DNA from: Ancylomarina euxina
Lineage (GTDB): Bacteria; Bacteroidota; Bacteroidia; Bacteroidales; Marinifilaceae
Assembly: GCF_003863355.1 (NCBI RefSeq)
Contig: NZ_QQWG01000009.1
Coordinates: 62,001 to 126,000, forward strand
Direction of reading: 5' to 3'
Length of the DNA stretch: 64,000 nucleotides
Below are positions 17,731-27,492 of this stretch, piece by piece. Numbering within the stretch: the stretch's first letter is position 1; the number at the start of each line of letters is the position of its first letter. Below the pieces are notes generated by a model. That model saw only the letters and a program-made list of their open reading frames with translations, searched no databases and was not told the origin of the DNA. A program made the translations under genes and the position numbers.

Positions 17731-19122
17731 CTATTCAATTCCTTTAAAAATTCGATTCCATCTGATTTTACTCAAGAATGATTTGTCCTTATCAAGAGAT
17801 AACCATACAAATGAAGCTTTCCCTACAATATGATCTTCTGGCACATATCCCCAATAACGAGAGTCAGCAGACATATGTCTATTATCACCCATCATCCAAT
17901 AATAATTCATCTTGAATGTGTATGTCTCAGCTAACTTACCATTAATATATATACCATCTTCTTTCACTTCCAGCTTATTGCCTTCATAAGCCGTAATGGC
18001 TCTTTCGTATAACGGAAGCGTTTTTTTACTTAAAGTAACACTTGCTCCTTCTTTAGGTAAAACAAGAGGACCAAAATTATCACGGTTCCAATTATAATCT
18101 CTACTGAATGGAAAAACCTCTTCGTACATGCCAAGTGGATATAGCACTCGGGTTACCGATATCACATTATTCAGTTTCTTGAGCTCTTCAGCTTTAGCAT
18201 TTGACAATGGCAATTCATACTCAGAAGCACTTCTCCTACCTCTATCAGCAAGTGCAATATTAAGATCATCCAAGATTCTTGGATTAATAGTCGTTCCATT
18301 GGTTTTAACAATGTATTTGTATTGCATATCTTCGATAGCAGCTTGTGCTTTGCCATTTACAAACAGTTGACCATCTTTAGAAATCAACGTATCTCCTGGT
18401 AAACCCACACATCGCTTAATATAATTCTCACGTTTATCCACTGGTCGAGAACGAATATCGTAACGCTGTTTCATGAACTTACGAGCCATATTTTGGTAGG
18501 CATGATCAGACTGCAATAAGCGTCCTTTGCTCATATCATCAGCCTTAAATTGCTGACCATAACCACGAATAATAGAATGGTAATCAGGATTCTCATTCCC
18601 TACCCAGATGGTATCTCCTGCAGGAAAATTGAAAACAACAACATCATCACGCTCCACATCTCCAAAACCAGCCAAACGATGATAAGGCCATTGTATCAAT
18701 TCTGAATATGACTTTGTAGACTTTGTACCTGGCATGGTATGATGTGCAAATGGGAACGATAAGGGTGTATTTGGCACCTTAGGCCCATAAGCCATTTTAC
18801 TTACAAAAAGGTAATCACCTACCAACATCGATTTCTCCATTGAAGAAGTCGGAATGGTGTAGGCCTCTATAAAAAACATACGAATAAGTGTCGCTGCTAC
18901 AACTGCAAATATTAAAGCATCAATCCATTCTACAATAAAACCTTGCTTTTTAACGCCACGTTTCTTCCAAAATGCCCAATGCACTTTTTTACTGATATAA
19001 ACATCAAACAAAATTGGCAAACCTAACACTAACCAAAAGTTACCAATCCAAATCATCATCAACAGATAAATAATGGCTGCTAATGAAAACTTAAACCATT
19101 TATTCTTTAAAAATTCCTTCAT
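17731..19122 (-). CDS. lepB: signal peptidase I
   Basis: A 463-residue membrane protease that removes signal peptides from exported proteins. Two or three N-terminal hydrophobic segments (about 14-40 and 65-85) precede box B, IPTSSMEKSMLVGDYLFVSK, with catalytic S94. The box with the catalytic lysine is ENYIKRCVGLPGDTLI, and the C-terminal box is MMGDNRHMSADSRYWG. The protein is longer than E. coli LepB (324), with an insertion of about 100 residues between the lysine box and the GDNR box, as is usual for Bacteroidota. It is the second gene of the dapB-lepB group. Confidence 0.95.
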   Translation of the reverse strand: MKEFLKNKWFKFSLAAIIYLLMMIWIGNFWLVLGLPILFDVYISKKVHWAFWKKRGVKKQGFIVEWIDALIFAVVAATLIRMFFIEAYTIPTSSMEKSMLVGDYLFVSKMAYGPKVPNTPLSFPFAHHTMPGTKSTKSYSELIQWPYHRLAGFGDVERDDVVVFNFPAGDTIWVGNENPDYHSIIRGYGQQFKADDMSKGRLLQSDHAYQNMARKFMKQRYDIRSRPVDKRENYIKRCVGLPGDTLISKDGQLFVNGKAQAAIEDMQYKYIVKTNGTTINPRILDDLNIALADRGRRSASEYELPLSNAKAEELKKLNNVISVTRVLYPLGMYEEVFPFSRDYNWNRDNFGPLVLPKEGASVTLSKKTLPLYERAITAYEGNKLEVKEDGIYINGKLAETYTFKMNYYWMMGDNRHMSADSRYWGYVPEDHIVGKASFVWLSLDKDKSFLSKIRWNRIFKGIE

Positions 19123-19190
19123 AGAGTATTTAGTTTTATTTTGAAGTCTTGTTTCAAATTGATTTTGTGCGAATCTACGAAAATTATTGT

Positions 19191-19904
19191 TTACAATTTC
19201 AACAAATCTTTCATCCCGAAGTATCCAGATTTACCAGGCATAAATTCTGCGGCTAATACGGCACCAAAAGCAAAACCTTTTCGGTTATAAGCCTGATGCT
19301 GAATTTGAATTTCATCAACCTCAGAATGCCATGTGATATTGTGAGTTCCAGGAACAGCTCCATGACGCTTAGCCACAATGCTCATTTCAGAAGCTTTAGT
19401 ACTTAAACCTTCAATCCATGAATTCTTCACTGGGTGATTCTCAAGAACCCCTTCGGCTAAAGTTAATGCTGTTCCACTGGGCGAGTCTAATTTATGAATA
19501 TGATGAATCTCTTCCATATCCACATCGTACTGATCGAAACCAGACATCAGTTGAGCTAATTTCTTATTCAATTCGAAAAATAAATTAACACCTAAACTAA
19601 AGTTTGAAGCGTAAAAAAAACCTTTACCATCTTCACATCGAGACTTAACCCTATCCAATTGATCTAACCAACCTGTTGTACCTGAAACCACAGGCACGCC
19701 AGCGTCAAAGCAAGTCATATAATTCTGATATGCAGAATCAGGATTTGTAAACTCAATAACAACATCAATCCCTTTTAAATTGTCAACAGTTAAATCAGCT
19801 TGGTTATTCTGATCTATTATCAAAGCAATTTCGTGGCCACGATCGAGAGAAATACTTTCAATTTCCTTACCCATCTTACCGTAACCAATCAGTGCAATCT
19901 TCAT
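19191..19904 (-). CDS. dapB: 4-hydroxy-tetrahydrodipicolinate reductase
   Basis: A 237-residue cytoplasmic enzyme of the diaminopimelate/lysine pathway. The nucleotide-binding loop is IGYGKMGKEI (G7, G9, G12). The signature EEIHHIHKLDSPSGTALTLA carries H134, H135, K138 and the SGT loop at 143-145, which bind substrate. The short length compared with 273 residues in E. coli is typical of the Bacteroidetes form. The gene is followed 68 bp later by lepB. Diaminopimelate also feeds peptidoglycan synthesis. Confidence 0.95.
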   Translation of the reverse strand: MKIALIGYGKMGKEIESISLDRGHEIALIIDQNNQADLTVDNLKGIDVVIEFTNPDSAYQNYMTCFDAGVPVVSGTTGWLDQLDRVKSRCEDGKGFFYASNFSLGVNLFFELNKKLAQLMSGFDQYDVDMEEIHHIHKLDSPSGTALTLAEGVLENHPVKNSWIEGLSTKASEMSIVAKRHGAVPGTHNITWHSEVDEIQIQHQAYNRKGFAFGAVLAAEFMPGKSGYFGMKDLLKL

Positions 19905-20334
19905 GTTCCTTTAATTTTAACCCCATCCTTTGTTTCTGTGGTTTAGAATGAGAAATGGCTAATAGTTCTTCTTTTCTAGATTGTGAAAAAGCTTAGCTAA
20001 ATATGCAAATACCAACACAATTCTATATTTGTTTATCGAATTTCAAAAATAACAAATCAAAACAAGATTGCTGCATTTTGAAGGCTTAATAAAACTTAAG
20101 TCTCTAAATTTTTCGATAACCTTGATATATCGCACCATAAATGAAAGATTTAGCCATCAAAATATTTATACCTACTAAATTCAAATTTTGAACCAGAAGT
20201 CTTATATTCATAGGTTGAAAAATGACAATATATTTCATATTGAATCGTTAATCAATTCAATAAACAAACACAGAGGAGGCTACTAGCTACTAGTATAGAA
20301 AATAGCTCCAAAGATTTACATACAATATCAACAG
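19905..20334. other. divergent intergenic region between dapB and the glycosyltransferase operon
   Basis: 430 bp of AT-rich sequence without ORFs of note. It holds a perfect palindrome TACTAG-cta-CTAGTA at 20281-20295, 39 bp before the start at 20335, and a GAGGAGG just before it. Either could be an operator, but no family is suggested. Confidence 0.4.
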
Positions 20335-21789
20335 ATGAATTATACAATCAATTGCTTTCTACCTGTGGGAACTCAGGAAGAAACTCAATCTACTATAAAA
20401 GAATTACAAAGCTCAAACTTAGTTACCAAGATATTCCTAATTGGAGATTCTGATTTCGAATTGGATGGGGCAGAATTATTATCTTCAAAGTCTCTATTAT
20501 CAGGCCAAACAATACATGAGATTGGCGAAAAATCAATTTCTGATTTCACATTGATCTATACTAAAACGAGTGCTCTTAAACTAGGCCAATTTGCACTAAA
20601 TCGCTTCGTTAAAGTTGCTACAGATACACAAGCAAGTTTAACTTATTCAGATTCCAAAGTCATTAAAAAAGGTCAAGTTGAGAACCATCCAGTAATTGAC
20701 TATCAAGAAGGAAGTTTAAGAGACGATTTTGATTTTGGCTCATTGCTTTTCATCAATACAAAAGCTCTTAAAAAAGCATCTGTTGGGGTAGACAAGGCAG
20801 TTCAATATGCAGGACTCTATTCTCTTAGGCTAGCACTTTCTGAACAATCTGAATTGCTTCGAATTCCTGAATATTTATATACCGACGAAGAATTAGACAC
20901 GCGTAAATCTGGTGAAAAAATATTTGACTATGTCGATCCTAAAAATCGTGTCGTTCAAATCGAAATGGAAAAAGTATGCACTGAATATCTGAAACGAGCT
21001 GGTGGTTATCTTGAGCCTAAGTTTGCAGAACTTGATTTTAATTCAGAACAGTTTCATCTGGAAGCATCGGTTATCATCCCCGTTCTCAATCGTGTCAAAA
21101 CCCTTGAAGACGCTATCAAATCTGTGTTATGTCAAAAAAGTGATTTTGCTTTCAACCTAATCATTGTAGACAACCACTCGACAGATGGGACAACTGATCT
21201 TATTCAAAAATACGCTGAGCAAGATGACCGAATTATCCACCTTATTCCCAAACGCAAGGATTTAGGAATCGGTGGTTGCTGGAACGAAGCTGCACACCAT
21301 AAAAACTGTGGTCGATTTGCCATTCAACTCGACAGCGATGATTTGTATGCTGATGAAACAACCATACAACAAATCATTGAAAGCTTCCATAAAGAGAAGT
21401 GTGCGATGGTTGTGGGTAGCTATCAAATGGTGAATTTCAAACTGGAAGAAATCCCTCCAGGTTTAATTGATCACAAAGAATGGACTCCTGAAAATGGACG
21501 CAATAATGCTATACGAATAAATGGGCTTGGTGCTCCAAGGGCTTTCTATACGCCAATTCTAAGAGAAACACCTCTTCCAAACGTTAACTATGGTGAAGAT
21601 TATGCCTTAGGATTAGCTATTTCGAGAAAGCACCAAATTGGTCGTATCTACAATTCGCTGTACTTATGCCGCCGTTGGGACGAAAATTCAGATGCCTCAC
21701 TGAGCATTGAAAAAATGAATGCGCACAACAGCTATAAGGATAGAATTAGAACAATTGAACTAAAGGCTAGACGAATTCAAAATCTATAA
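20335..21789 (+). CDS. glycosyltransferase family 2 protein
   Basis: A 484-residue cytoplasmic GT-A fold enzyme. The catalytic domain begins at residue 244 (ASVIIPVLNRVKTLEDAI), has IIVDNHSTDGTTDLI, and the metal-binding motif LDSDD at 332-336. Residues 1-240 look like a second, degraded glycosyltransferase-like domain (FLPVGTQEETQSTIKEL). The C-terminus has NYGEDYALGLAISRK, the usual acceptor-loop ED motif. Only 2 bp separate it from the DUF1460 lipoprotein gene, so it heads the cell-wall operon here. The acceptor is unknown. Confidence 0.85.
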   Translation: MNYTINCFLPVGTQEETQSTIKELQSSNLVTKIFLIGDSDFELDGAELLSSKSLLSGQTIHEIGEKSISDFTLIYTKTSALKLGQFALNRFVKVATDTQASLTYSDSKVIKKGQVENHPVIDYQEGSLRDDFDFGSLLFINTKALKKASVGVDKAVQYAGLYSLRLALSEQSELLRIPEYLYTDEELDTRKSGEKIFDYVDPKNRVVQIEMEKVCTEYLKRAGGYLEPKFAELDFNSEQFHLEASVIIPVLNRVKTLEDAIKSVLCQKSDFAFNLIIVDNHSTDGTTDLIQKYAEQDDRIIHLIPKRKDLGIGGCWNEAAHHKNCGRFAIQLDSDDLYADETTIQQIIESFHKEKCAMVVGSYQMVNFKLEEIPPGLIDHKEWTPENGRNNAIRINGLGAPRAFYTPILRETPLPNVNYGEDYALGLAISRKHQIGRIYNSLYLCRRWDENSDASLSIEKMNAHNSYKDRIRTIELKARRIQNL

Positions 21790-21791
21790 AT

Positions 21792-22703
21792 ATGAAGTTC
21801 AAAGCAATATTCATTATTCTTGGATTAATACTGTTTTTAGCTTCGTGCCAAGCTAAAACGGATAAAAACAAGAGTGTTTTATCTCAGAATGAATCTCTGC
21901 AAATTAATTCAACTGATATAGAATTATTTAAATCCCTGATCCAGTTTATATCAGATCCATCGTTTAATTCACTTTCCAATGGAGGTCTGATTATTGAAAC
22001 AGGTAAACTATTTTTACAAACTCCATATGTGGGTGGAACACTTGATAATAATGAGATTGAAAAAATAAGGATCAATTTACATCAGCTTGATTGCACGACT
22101 TATCTTGAGAATGTTTTGGCTCTATCAATATTATCGAATAAAGCTTCAATTAGTATTGATAACTTCTCAAATCAGTTGAAGTATATTCGCTATCGTAATG
22201 GGAAGCTGAATGACTACACATCGCGATTACATTATTTTACGGATTGGATATTTAATAACGAAGAAAAAGGCTTGCTTCTTGATGTCACAAAAAAAATTGG
22301 TGGGCAACCATATGATAAAACCATCAACTTTATGAGTTTACATACAAGTTCATATCCAGCCTTGGTCAATGACTCATCACTAATTGAAACAATCATTCAA
22401 ACGGAAAAAACAATTAATGATCGAAAACATTATTATATTCCTGAAGACAAAATACAACAGTTAGAAAATCAAATTGAAGATGGCGACTTGATTGCAATAA
22501 CAACTAAGATTAACGGTCTGGATGTATCTCATACGGGGATTGCGATACATTTAAACAAGCGATTACACCTTATGCATGCATCTAGCAAGGCAAAAAAAGT
22601 CATTATCTCGGACATTCCTTTAGCTGACATGATTCTGAAAAATCATTTACAATCAGGAATAATCGTAGCGAGAGTGCAGCTAAAACAACAAATATCGAAT
22701 TAA
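21792..22703 (+). CDS. DUF1460 domain lipoprotein (N-acetylmuramoyl-L-alanine amidase-like)
   Basis: A 303-residue protein with a lipoprotein signal (ILFLASC, lipidated C19). It matches DUF1460, an NlpC/P60-like fold linked to cell-wall amidase activity. HQLDCTTYLENVLALS carries the presumed catalytic cysteine, DVSHTGIAIHL the histidine, and LHLMHASSKAKKVI completes the site. Expected place: periplasmic face of a membrane, cutting muropeptides. Its neighbours (SpoIID-like, AmpG-like) support a peptidoglycan-recycling role. It starts 2 bp after the glycosyltransferase stop. Confidence 0.82.
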   Translation: MKFKAIFIILGLILFLASCQAKTDKNKSVLSQNESLQINSTDIELFKSLIQFISDPSFNSLSNGGLIIETGKLFLQTPYVGGTLDNNEIEKIRINLHQLDCTTYLENVLALSILSNKASISIDNFSNQLKYIRYRNGKLNDYTSRLHYFTDWIFNNEEKGLLLDVTKKIGGQPYDKTINFMSLHTSSYPALVNDSSLIETIIQTEKTINDRKHYYIPEDKIQQLENQIEDGDLIAITTKINGLDVSHTGIAIHLNKRLHLMHASSKAKKVIISDIPLADMILKNHLQSGIIVARVQLKQQISN

Positions 22704-22747
22704 TTACTTTCTCTTAATGAGAATCAACTAGACTTAAAAGAGAACTA

Positions 22748-23710
22748 ATGCAAAAAATTAATAAAGAAAACTTACAAACGTTCATAACTGAACAAAAGGA
22801 GAATTGGGCGTTGGCTAAAACCAATTATAAAGGTTTAGAAAAGGTTGAAGAAAAGGAATTTCAATTCGAAGGCTTTAAAATCAAGGTTCAGTATAATCCT
22901 GAACGAATAACATCCACTGCAGCTAAAGTCGATAAAGAAGCTATTGAAAAAAGACCCTGCTTTTTGTGTGAAGAGAACAGGCCTGCAGAGCAAGGGAAAA
23001 TGGATTTGGATAATAATTATAGCCTTTTAGTTAACCCCTTCCCTATTCTCAAAGAACATTTCACCATTACTAAAAACGATCATACCGATCAGAACTTTGT
23101 TAATCACATTGCTGATCTGGTCAGTTTATCTGAAACCATGGAAGGCTATTCAGTATTCTATAACGGCCCTAAATCTGGAGCGTCTGCACCTGATCACATG
23201 CATTTTCAGGCTGGTGAAAACGACTTTTTGCCTATTGACACTGAATACGTAGATAGAAAAAAGAATTATGGCAAATTAGTCACTTGGAATGGTCGATTTG
23301 AAGTTTATCGTTTCAACCATTACCTGCGGAAAATGATTAGTGTAGAAGCTGATAGAGCACAAGATATTGTAAGTGCTAGTAAAATATTTTATCGTTATCT
23401 CGAAAAGCTACAATCAGACGAAAAAGAACCAATGTTGAATGCGATTTGTGTATTCAAAAATAATAAATATCGACTTCATATTTTCCCACGAAAAAAACAC
23501 CGTCCATCTCAGTTTTTTGCTGAAGGTAAAGAACAGTTACTAATTAGTCCTGGTGCGGTAGATATGGGTGGTGTGATTATTACACCTCGAAAAGAAGATT
23601 TCGATAAAATCACAAAAGAAGATATCGTAAGTATTTACAAACAGGTTAGTTTAGATGATTTAGTATTCGACAAACTGTGTCATGATTTCACAAAACTAGT
23701 CATGATTTAA
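22748..23710 (+). CDS. DUF4922 domain protein (HIT-like fold)
   Basis: A 320-residue cytoplasmic protein of the DUF4922 family, which looks related to HIT-superfamily nucleotidyl transferases and phosphorylases. Visible motifs are RPCFLCEENRPAEQGKMD, LLVNPFPILKEHFTI and SGASAPDHMHFQAG, where H-M-H-F corresponds to the HIT histidine region. A sugar-nucleotide phosphorylase-type reaction is plausible but unproven. The family is regularly found beside SpoIID-like genes in Bacteroidales, as here; the next gene begins 16 bp downstream. Confidence 0.75.
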   Translation: MQKINKENLQTFITEQKENWALAKTNYKGLEKVEEKEFQFEGFKIKVQYNPERITSTAAKVDKEAIEKRPCFLCEENRPAEQGKMDLDNNYSLLVNPFPILKEHFTITKNDHTDQNFVNHIADLVSLSETMEGYSVFYNGPKSGASAPDHMHFQAGENDFLPIDTEYVDRKKNYGKLVTWNGRFEVYRFNHYLRKMISVEADRAQDIVSASKIFYRYLEKLQSDEKEPMLNAICVFKNNKYRLHIFPRKKHRPSQFFAEGKEQLLISPGAVDMGGVIITPRKEDFDKITKEDIVSIYKQVSLDDLVFDKLCHDFTKLVMI

Positions 23711-23726
23711 ATTGCAAAGAACCCAT

Positions 23727-25040
23727 ATGCAAGAACCTAAAATACGTATAGGCATTATGTATGACAAGGAAATCACATTCAAATTGAATGGGATTTACTC
23801 GCTTCATAAAAACGGGAAAAACTATACGGATACGCAAGTTATAAAATACCTGAATGGCAAAATCGAATTTGATGGTTTAATAATTGAACCTGAAGAATTG
23901 ATTTTTAGTCCTGAGAATTACGAAAGCAACTCTTTCGATTTATTTGACGTGACTATTGGTATCAAGTTTCACTGGGAACGAAAAGAGAATCAATCCTTCA
24001 AAGGTAGCTTGCATTTTCTTTCTGAAGATGATAAACTAACTGCTATCAATGTCCTTAAACTTGAAGATTACCTGGCAAGCGTTATTTCTTCAGAGATGAA
24101 AGCGACTAGCAATATAGAGCTTTTAAAAGCGCATGCCGTTATCTCTCGCTCTTGGCTAATGGCACAAGTTTTAAAGGGAGAAGCCATACTGGCTTCAGAT
24201 CAAGCCTATCAATCTATAACTGAGAATTCTGAAGAATTGATCAAATGGTATGACAGAGAAGACCATCACAATTTCGATGTTTGTGCTGATGATCACTGCC
24301 AACGCTACCAAGGGATCACACGACAATCAAACAAAACGGTTTTAAAAGCCATTGAAGCAACCAAAGGCATTCTCCTAACTAGCGATGGTAAAATCTGTGA
24401 TGCTCGCTTTTCGAAGTGCTGTGGTGGTGTTTCAGAAACATTTGAAAATGTTTGGGAACCTAAAGCTCACAAATACCTCCAAGCTATTACTGACGGAGAA
24501 GAATCTGACTTAAAACTCGATTTAAGAAATGAAACGAATGCCGAAAGCTGGATTAAAAATTCTCCTGATGTTTTCTGCAACAGTAGTGATAAAGCCGTTC
24601 TCTCTCAGGTTTTAAATGATTACGATATGGAAACACCTGACTTTTTTCGTTGGGAAGCTAGGTATACACAAGATGAATTATCTGAACTAGTCAATAGAAA
24701 AACGGGGAAAGACTTTGGTCGCATATTAAATCTTATTCCAATAGAAAGAGGACTCTCTGGTCGAATCATTAAGCTAAGAATAATCGGTGAAAAATTGAGT
24801 TTTGTCATTGGCAAGGAATTAGAAATAAGAAAGACTCTTTCCGAATCACACCTGTACAGCTCAAATTTCATACTTGAAAGAGAAAATAAATCAACGGATT
24901 TTATATTGAAAGGTGCAGGTTGGGGACATGGTGTTGGGCTTTGTCAAATTGGCGCTGCCGTGATGGGAGCAAAAGGCTATTTCCACAAAGAAATTCTGTT
25001 ACACTATTTCAAAGGAGCCCAACTGGAAAAAAAATATTAG
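23727..25040 (+). CDS. SpoIID/LytB domain protein
   Basis: About 437 residues. I prefer the ATG at 23727 (MQEPKIRIGIMYDKEI) over the in-frame TTG at 23712, which lies only 1 bp past the previous stop. The SpoIID domain is clear: LKLEDYLASVISSEMKA (catalytic acid region), LKAHAVISRSWLM, SKCCGGVSETFENVWE and GAGWGHGVGLCQIGAAVMG. SpoIID proteins are lytic transglycosylases that cut denuded glycan strands. No signal peptide is seen at either start, which is odd for a wall enzyme and may point to action on imported muropeptides in the cytoplasm. Confidence 0.85.
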   Translation: MQEPKIRIGIMYDKEITFKLNGIYSLHKNGKNYTDTQVIKYLNGKIEFDGLIIEPEELIFSPENYESNSFDLFDVTIGIKFHWERKENQSFKGSLHFLSEDDKLTAINVLKLEDYLASVISSEMKATSNIELLKAHAVISRSWLMAQVLKGEAILASDQAYQSITENSEELIKWYDREDHHNFDVCADDHCQRYQGITRQSNKTVLKAIEATKGILLTSDGKICDARFSKCCGGVSETFENVWEPKAHKYLQAITDGEESDLKLDLRNETNAESWIKNSPDVFCNSSDKAVLSQVLNDYDMETPDFFRWEARYTQDELSELVNRKTGKDFGRILNLIPIERGLSGRIIKLRIIGEKLSFVIGKELEIRKTLSESHLYSSNFILERENKSTDFILKGAGWGHGVGLCQIGAAVMGAKGYFHKEILLHYFKGAQLEKKY

Positions 25041-25067
25041 AATAATATTTAAGCAATTGTATCGAAT

Positions 25068-26369
25068 ATGAGTAAACAAACGAGATCACCCTGGGCATGG
25101 ATTCCATCCCTTTACTTTGCAGAAGGCTTACCTTATGTCGTCGTAATGACAGTGGCGGTAATCATGTATAAGCGTTTGGACATTTCGAATACAGATATTG
25201 CATTATACACATCATGGTTATACTTGCCCTGGGTCATCAAACCCCTTTGGAGTCCCTTGGTTGATATTATTAAAAGTAAGCGTTGGTGGATAGTAACAAT
25301 GCAATTACTCATTGGTGCAGCATTAGCAGGTGTAGCTTTTACCATCCCCTCTACTAACTTTTTCAGAGCCTCGCTCGCTTTTTTTTGGTTATTAGCGTTT
25401 AGTTCCGCCACACACGACATTGCTACTGATGGCTTCTATATGTATGGACTCGATAAGCACAAACAATCCTATTTTATTGGGATTCGCAGCACCTTTTATC
25501 GACTGGCAATGATAACTGGACAAGGCCTTTTGATTATACTTGCAGGTTTTTTAGAAGAAATCAAACTCTTTGGGCAAAGTGCAAAAAGCATTCCATTAGC
25601 CTGGTCATTTACATTTGGAATCTTAACTATCAGTTTTCTGATTATTGCCTTATATCACAAATATTCTTTACCTAAACCACAAGACGATAATGAAAAAGAC
25701 GTAAAAAGCTTTACAGATGTATTTCATGATTTTGGAGAAACTTTCAGAACATTCTTTGGGAAGAAAAATATCTGGACAATTCTCGGAATGCTTCTTTTCT
25801 ATCGTCTGGGAGAATCTCAATTGGTAAAAATGGCATCTCCTTTTCTTTTAGATAGTAAAGAAATAGGAGGTTTAGCTTTACCAACCTCCGATGTAGGTTT
25901 AATTTATGGAACGATAGGAGTTATAGCACTAACCATTGGAGGCATATTAGGTGGTTATCTGGCTTCTCGAAATGGATTAAAATACTGGATGTGGTGGATG
26001 GTTTTAGCCATCAATCTTCCTAACCTCGTTTATGTCTACTTATCACAATCATTACCCGATTCATTCATCCTAATAAGTGTTTCAGTAGCTATCGAACAGT
26101 TTGGCTATGGCTTTGGATTTACGGCTTTTATGCTTTATCAAATCTATGTTTCAGAAGGGAAGCACAAAACAGCTCACTTTGCTTTTTGCACTGGCTTTAT
26201 GGCTTTAGGAATGATGCTGCCAGGAATGGTTTCTGGATGGATACAAGAAATGATTGGCTACCAACATTTCTTTATTTGGGTTATCTTATGCACTATACCA
26301 AGTTTTATCATGATTAAACTAATTGATATTGATCCTGAATTTGGAATCAGATCTAGTATCAAAAAATAA
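25068..26369 (+). CDS. MFS transporter, AmpG-like muropeptide permease
   Basis: A 433-residue membrane protein with about 12 hydrophobic segments. The N-terminal signature SLYFAEGLPYVVVM and LYLPWVIKPLWSPLVDI are characteristic of AmpG-family permeases, which import GlcNAc-anhydroMurNAc peptides for recycling. It sits 27 bp downstream of the SpoIID-like gene and in the same run as a DUF1460 amidase-like gene, so a turnover product released by those enzymes is the likely substrate. Confidence 0.82.
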   Translation: MSKQTRSPWAWIPSLYFAEGLPYVVVMTVAVIMYKRLDISNTDIALYTSWLYLPWVIKPLWSPLVDIIKSKRWWIVTMQLLIGAALAGVAFTIPSTNFFRASLAFFWLLAFSSATHDIATDGFYMYGLDKHKQSYFIGIRSTFYRLAMITGQGLLIILAGFLEEIKLFGQSAKSIPLAWSFTFGILTISFLIIALYHKYSLPKPQDDNEKDVKSFTDVFHDFGETFRTFFGKKNIWTILGMLLFYRLGESQLVKMASPFLLDSKEIGGLALPTSDVGLIYGTIGVIALTIGGILGGYLASRNGLKYWMWWMVLAINLPNLVYVYLSQSLPDSFILISVSVAIEQFGYGFGFTAFMLYQIYVSEGKHKTAHFAFCTGFMALGMMLPGMVSGWIQEMIGYQHFFIWVILCTIPSFIMIKLIDIDPEFGIRSSIKK

Positions 26370-26447
26370 TTTTTCAGAACAAAACTGTAAATAACAAAGA
26401 GCTAAGTAGTATCTTCAATACCAAACTAACAATTGAAGATCTACAAT

Positions 26448-27416
26448 ATGAATCCACTCTTTCAATACATTATTGGTGAAACAGTCAGACGTCAACTAAA
26501 AAAATCTCACAAAACAGATCCTAATGAAGAATTTGATAGCATCGTAATTAAAACAAAAATTGAATTTACTCACTTAATCCGCGAAAGTTTCTTCATCCTA
26601 ATTGGCATACTATCTGCTTGTTTCGGGCTAAAAGGTTTCCTTTTGCCTAATGCCTTTATTGACGGTGGTGTTACGGGAATCTCACTTATTATAAGCGAAC
26701 TAACAAATATACCCTTATCAATCTTACTGGTTGCTATCAACATTCCTTTCTTACTAATGGCTTTCTCAACCATCAATAAACAATTTGCGGTGAGAAGTAT
26801 TATTGCTATTTTTCTACTTGCCTTATCAGTTCACTTTATACCCGTTCCTATTATTACTCATGACAAATTATTAATTGCTGTCTTTGGTGGATTTTTCCTG
26901 GGCGCAGGAATTGGATTGGCAATACGCGGTGGCTCAGTTATCGACGGAACAGAAATTCTGGCCATATTCATTAGCAAAAGATCCTCGTTAACAATTGGAG
27001 ATGTCATCTTAGTGTTCAATGTATTTATTTTCTTAATTGCAGCCTATGTTTTCTCTATTGAGATTGCCATGTATGCCATGTTAACTTATTTAGCGGCATC
27101 AAAAACTATAGATTTTGTTGTATCCGGAATAGAAGAATATGTTGGTGTCACAATCATTTCAGACAAAAGTGAAGAAATCAGGGTGGCCATTGTTGAAAAA
27201 CTTGGACGAGGCTGTACCCTATATAATGGCAAAAAAGGATTTGCACCCAAGGGACAAAAATTAGAGCCTACTGAAATCGTATACACACTTGTAACAAGAT
27301 TAGAATTAGTGAAACTTCAAACAGAGATCGATAAAATTGATCGTGATGCATTTACTGTTATGCACAGCATTAAAGACGCTAAAGGGGGAATGATAAAAAA
27401 AAGACCCTTGCATTAA
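26448..27416 (+). CDS. YitT family membrane protein (DUF161 + DUF2179)
   Basis: About 322 residues, starting at the ATG at 26448 (MNPLFQYIIGETV). An in-frame TTG at 26433 is less likely. Residues about 45-230 contain five to six membrane segments, with the DUF161 hallmark LPNAFIDGGVTGISLIISEL. The C-terminal cytoplasmic DUF2179 domain has LGRGCTLYNGKKGF. Function of the family is unknown; a transporter or membrane sensor is often assumed. It is the sixth gene of the run, 78 bp after the AmpG-like gene. Confidence 0.85.
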   Translation: MNPLFQYIIGETVRRQLKKSHKTDPNEEFDSIVIKTKIEFTHLIRESFFILIGILSACFGLKGFLLPNAFIDGGVTGISLIISELTNIPLSILLVAINIPFLLMAFSTINKQFAVRSIIAIFLLALSVHFIPVPIITHDKLLIAVFGGFFLGAGIGLAIRGGSVIDGTEILAIFISKRSSLTIGDVILVFNVFIFLIAAYVFSIEIAMYAMLTYLAASKTIDFVVSGIEEYVGVTIISDKSEEIRVAIVEKLGRGCTLYNGKKGFAPKGQKLEPTEIVYTLVTRLELVKLQTEIDKIDRDAFTVMHSIKDAKGGMIKKRPLH

Positions 27417-27492
27417 TACGATTAGCCATTTTGCAATTTTATAGCTTCAACAAAGTTTAACTATCTTAGTTCTATTGAGAATTAGAACTACT

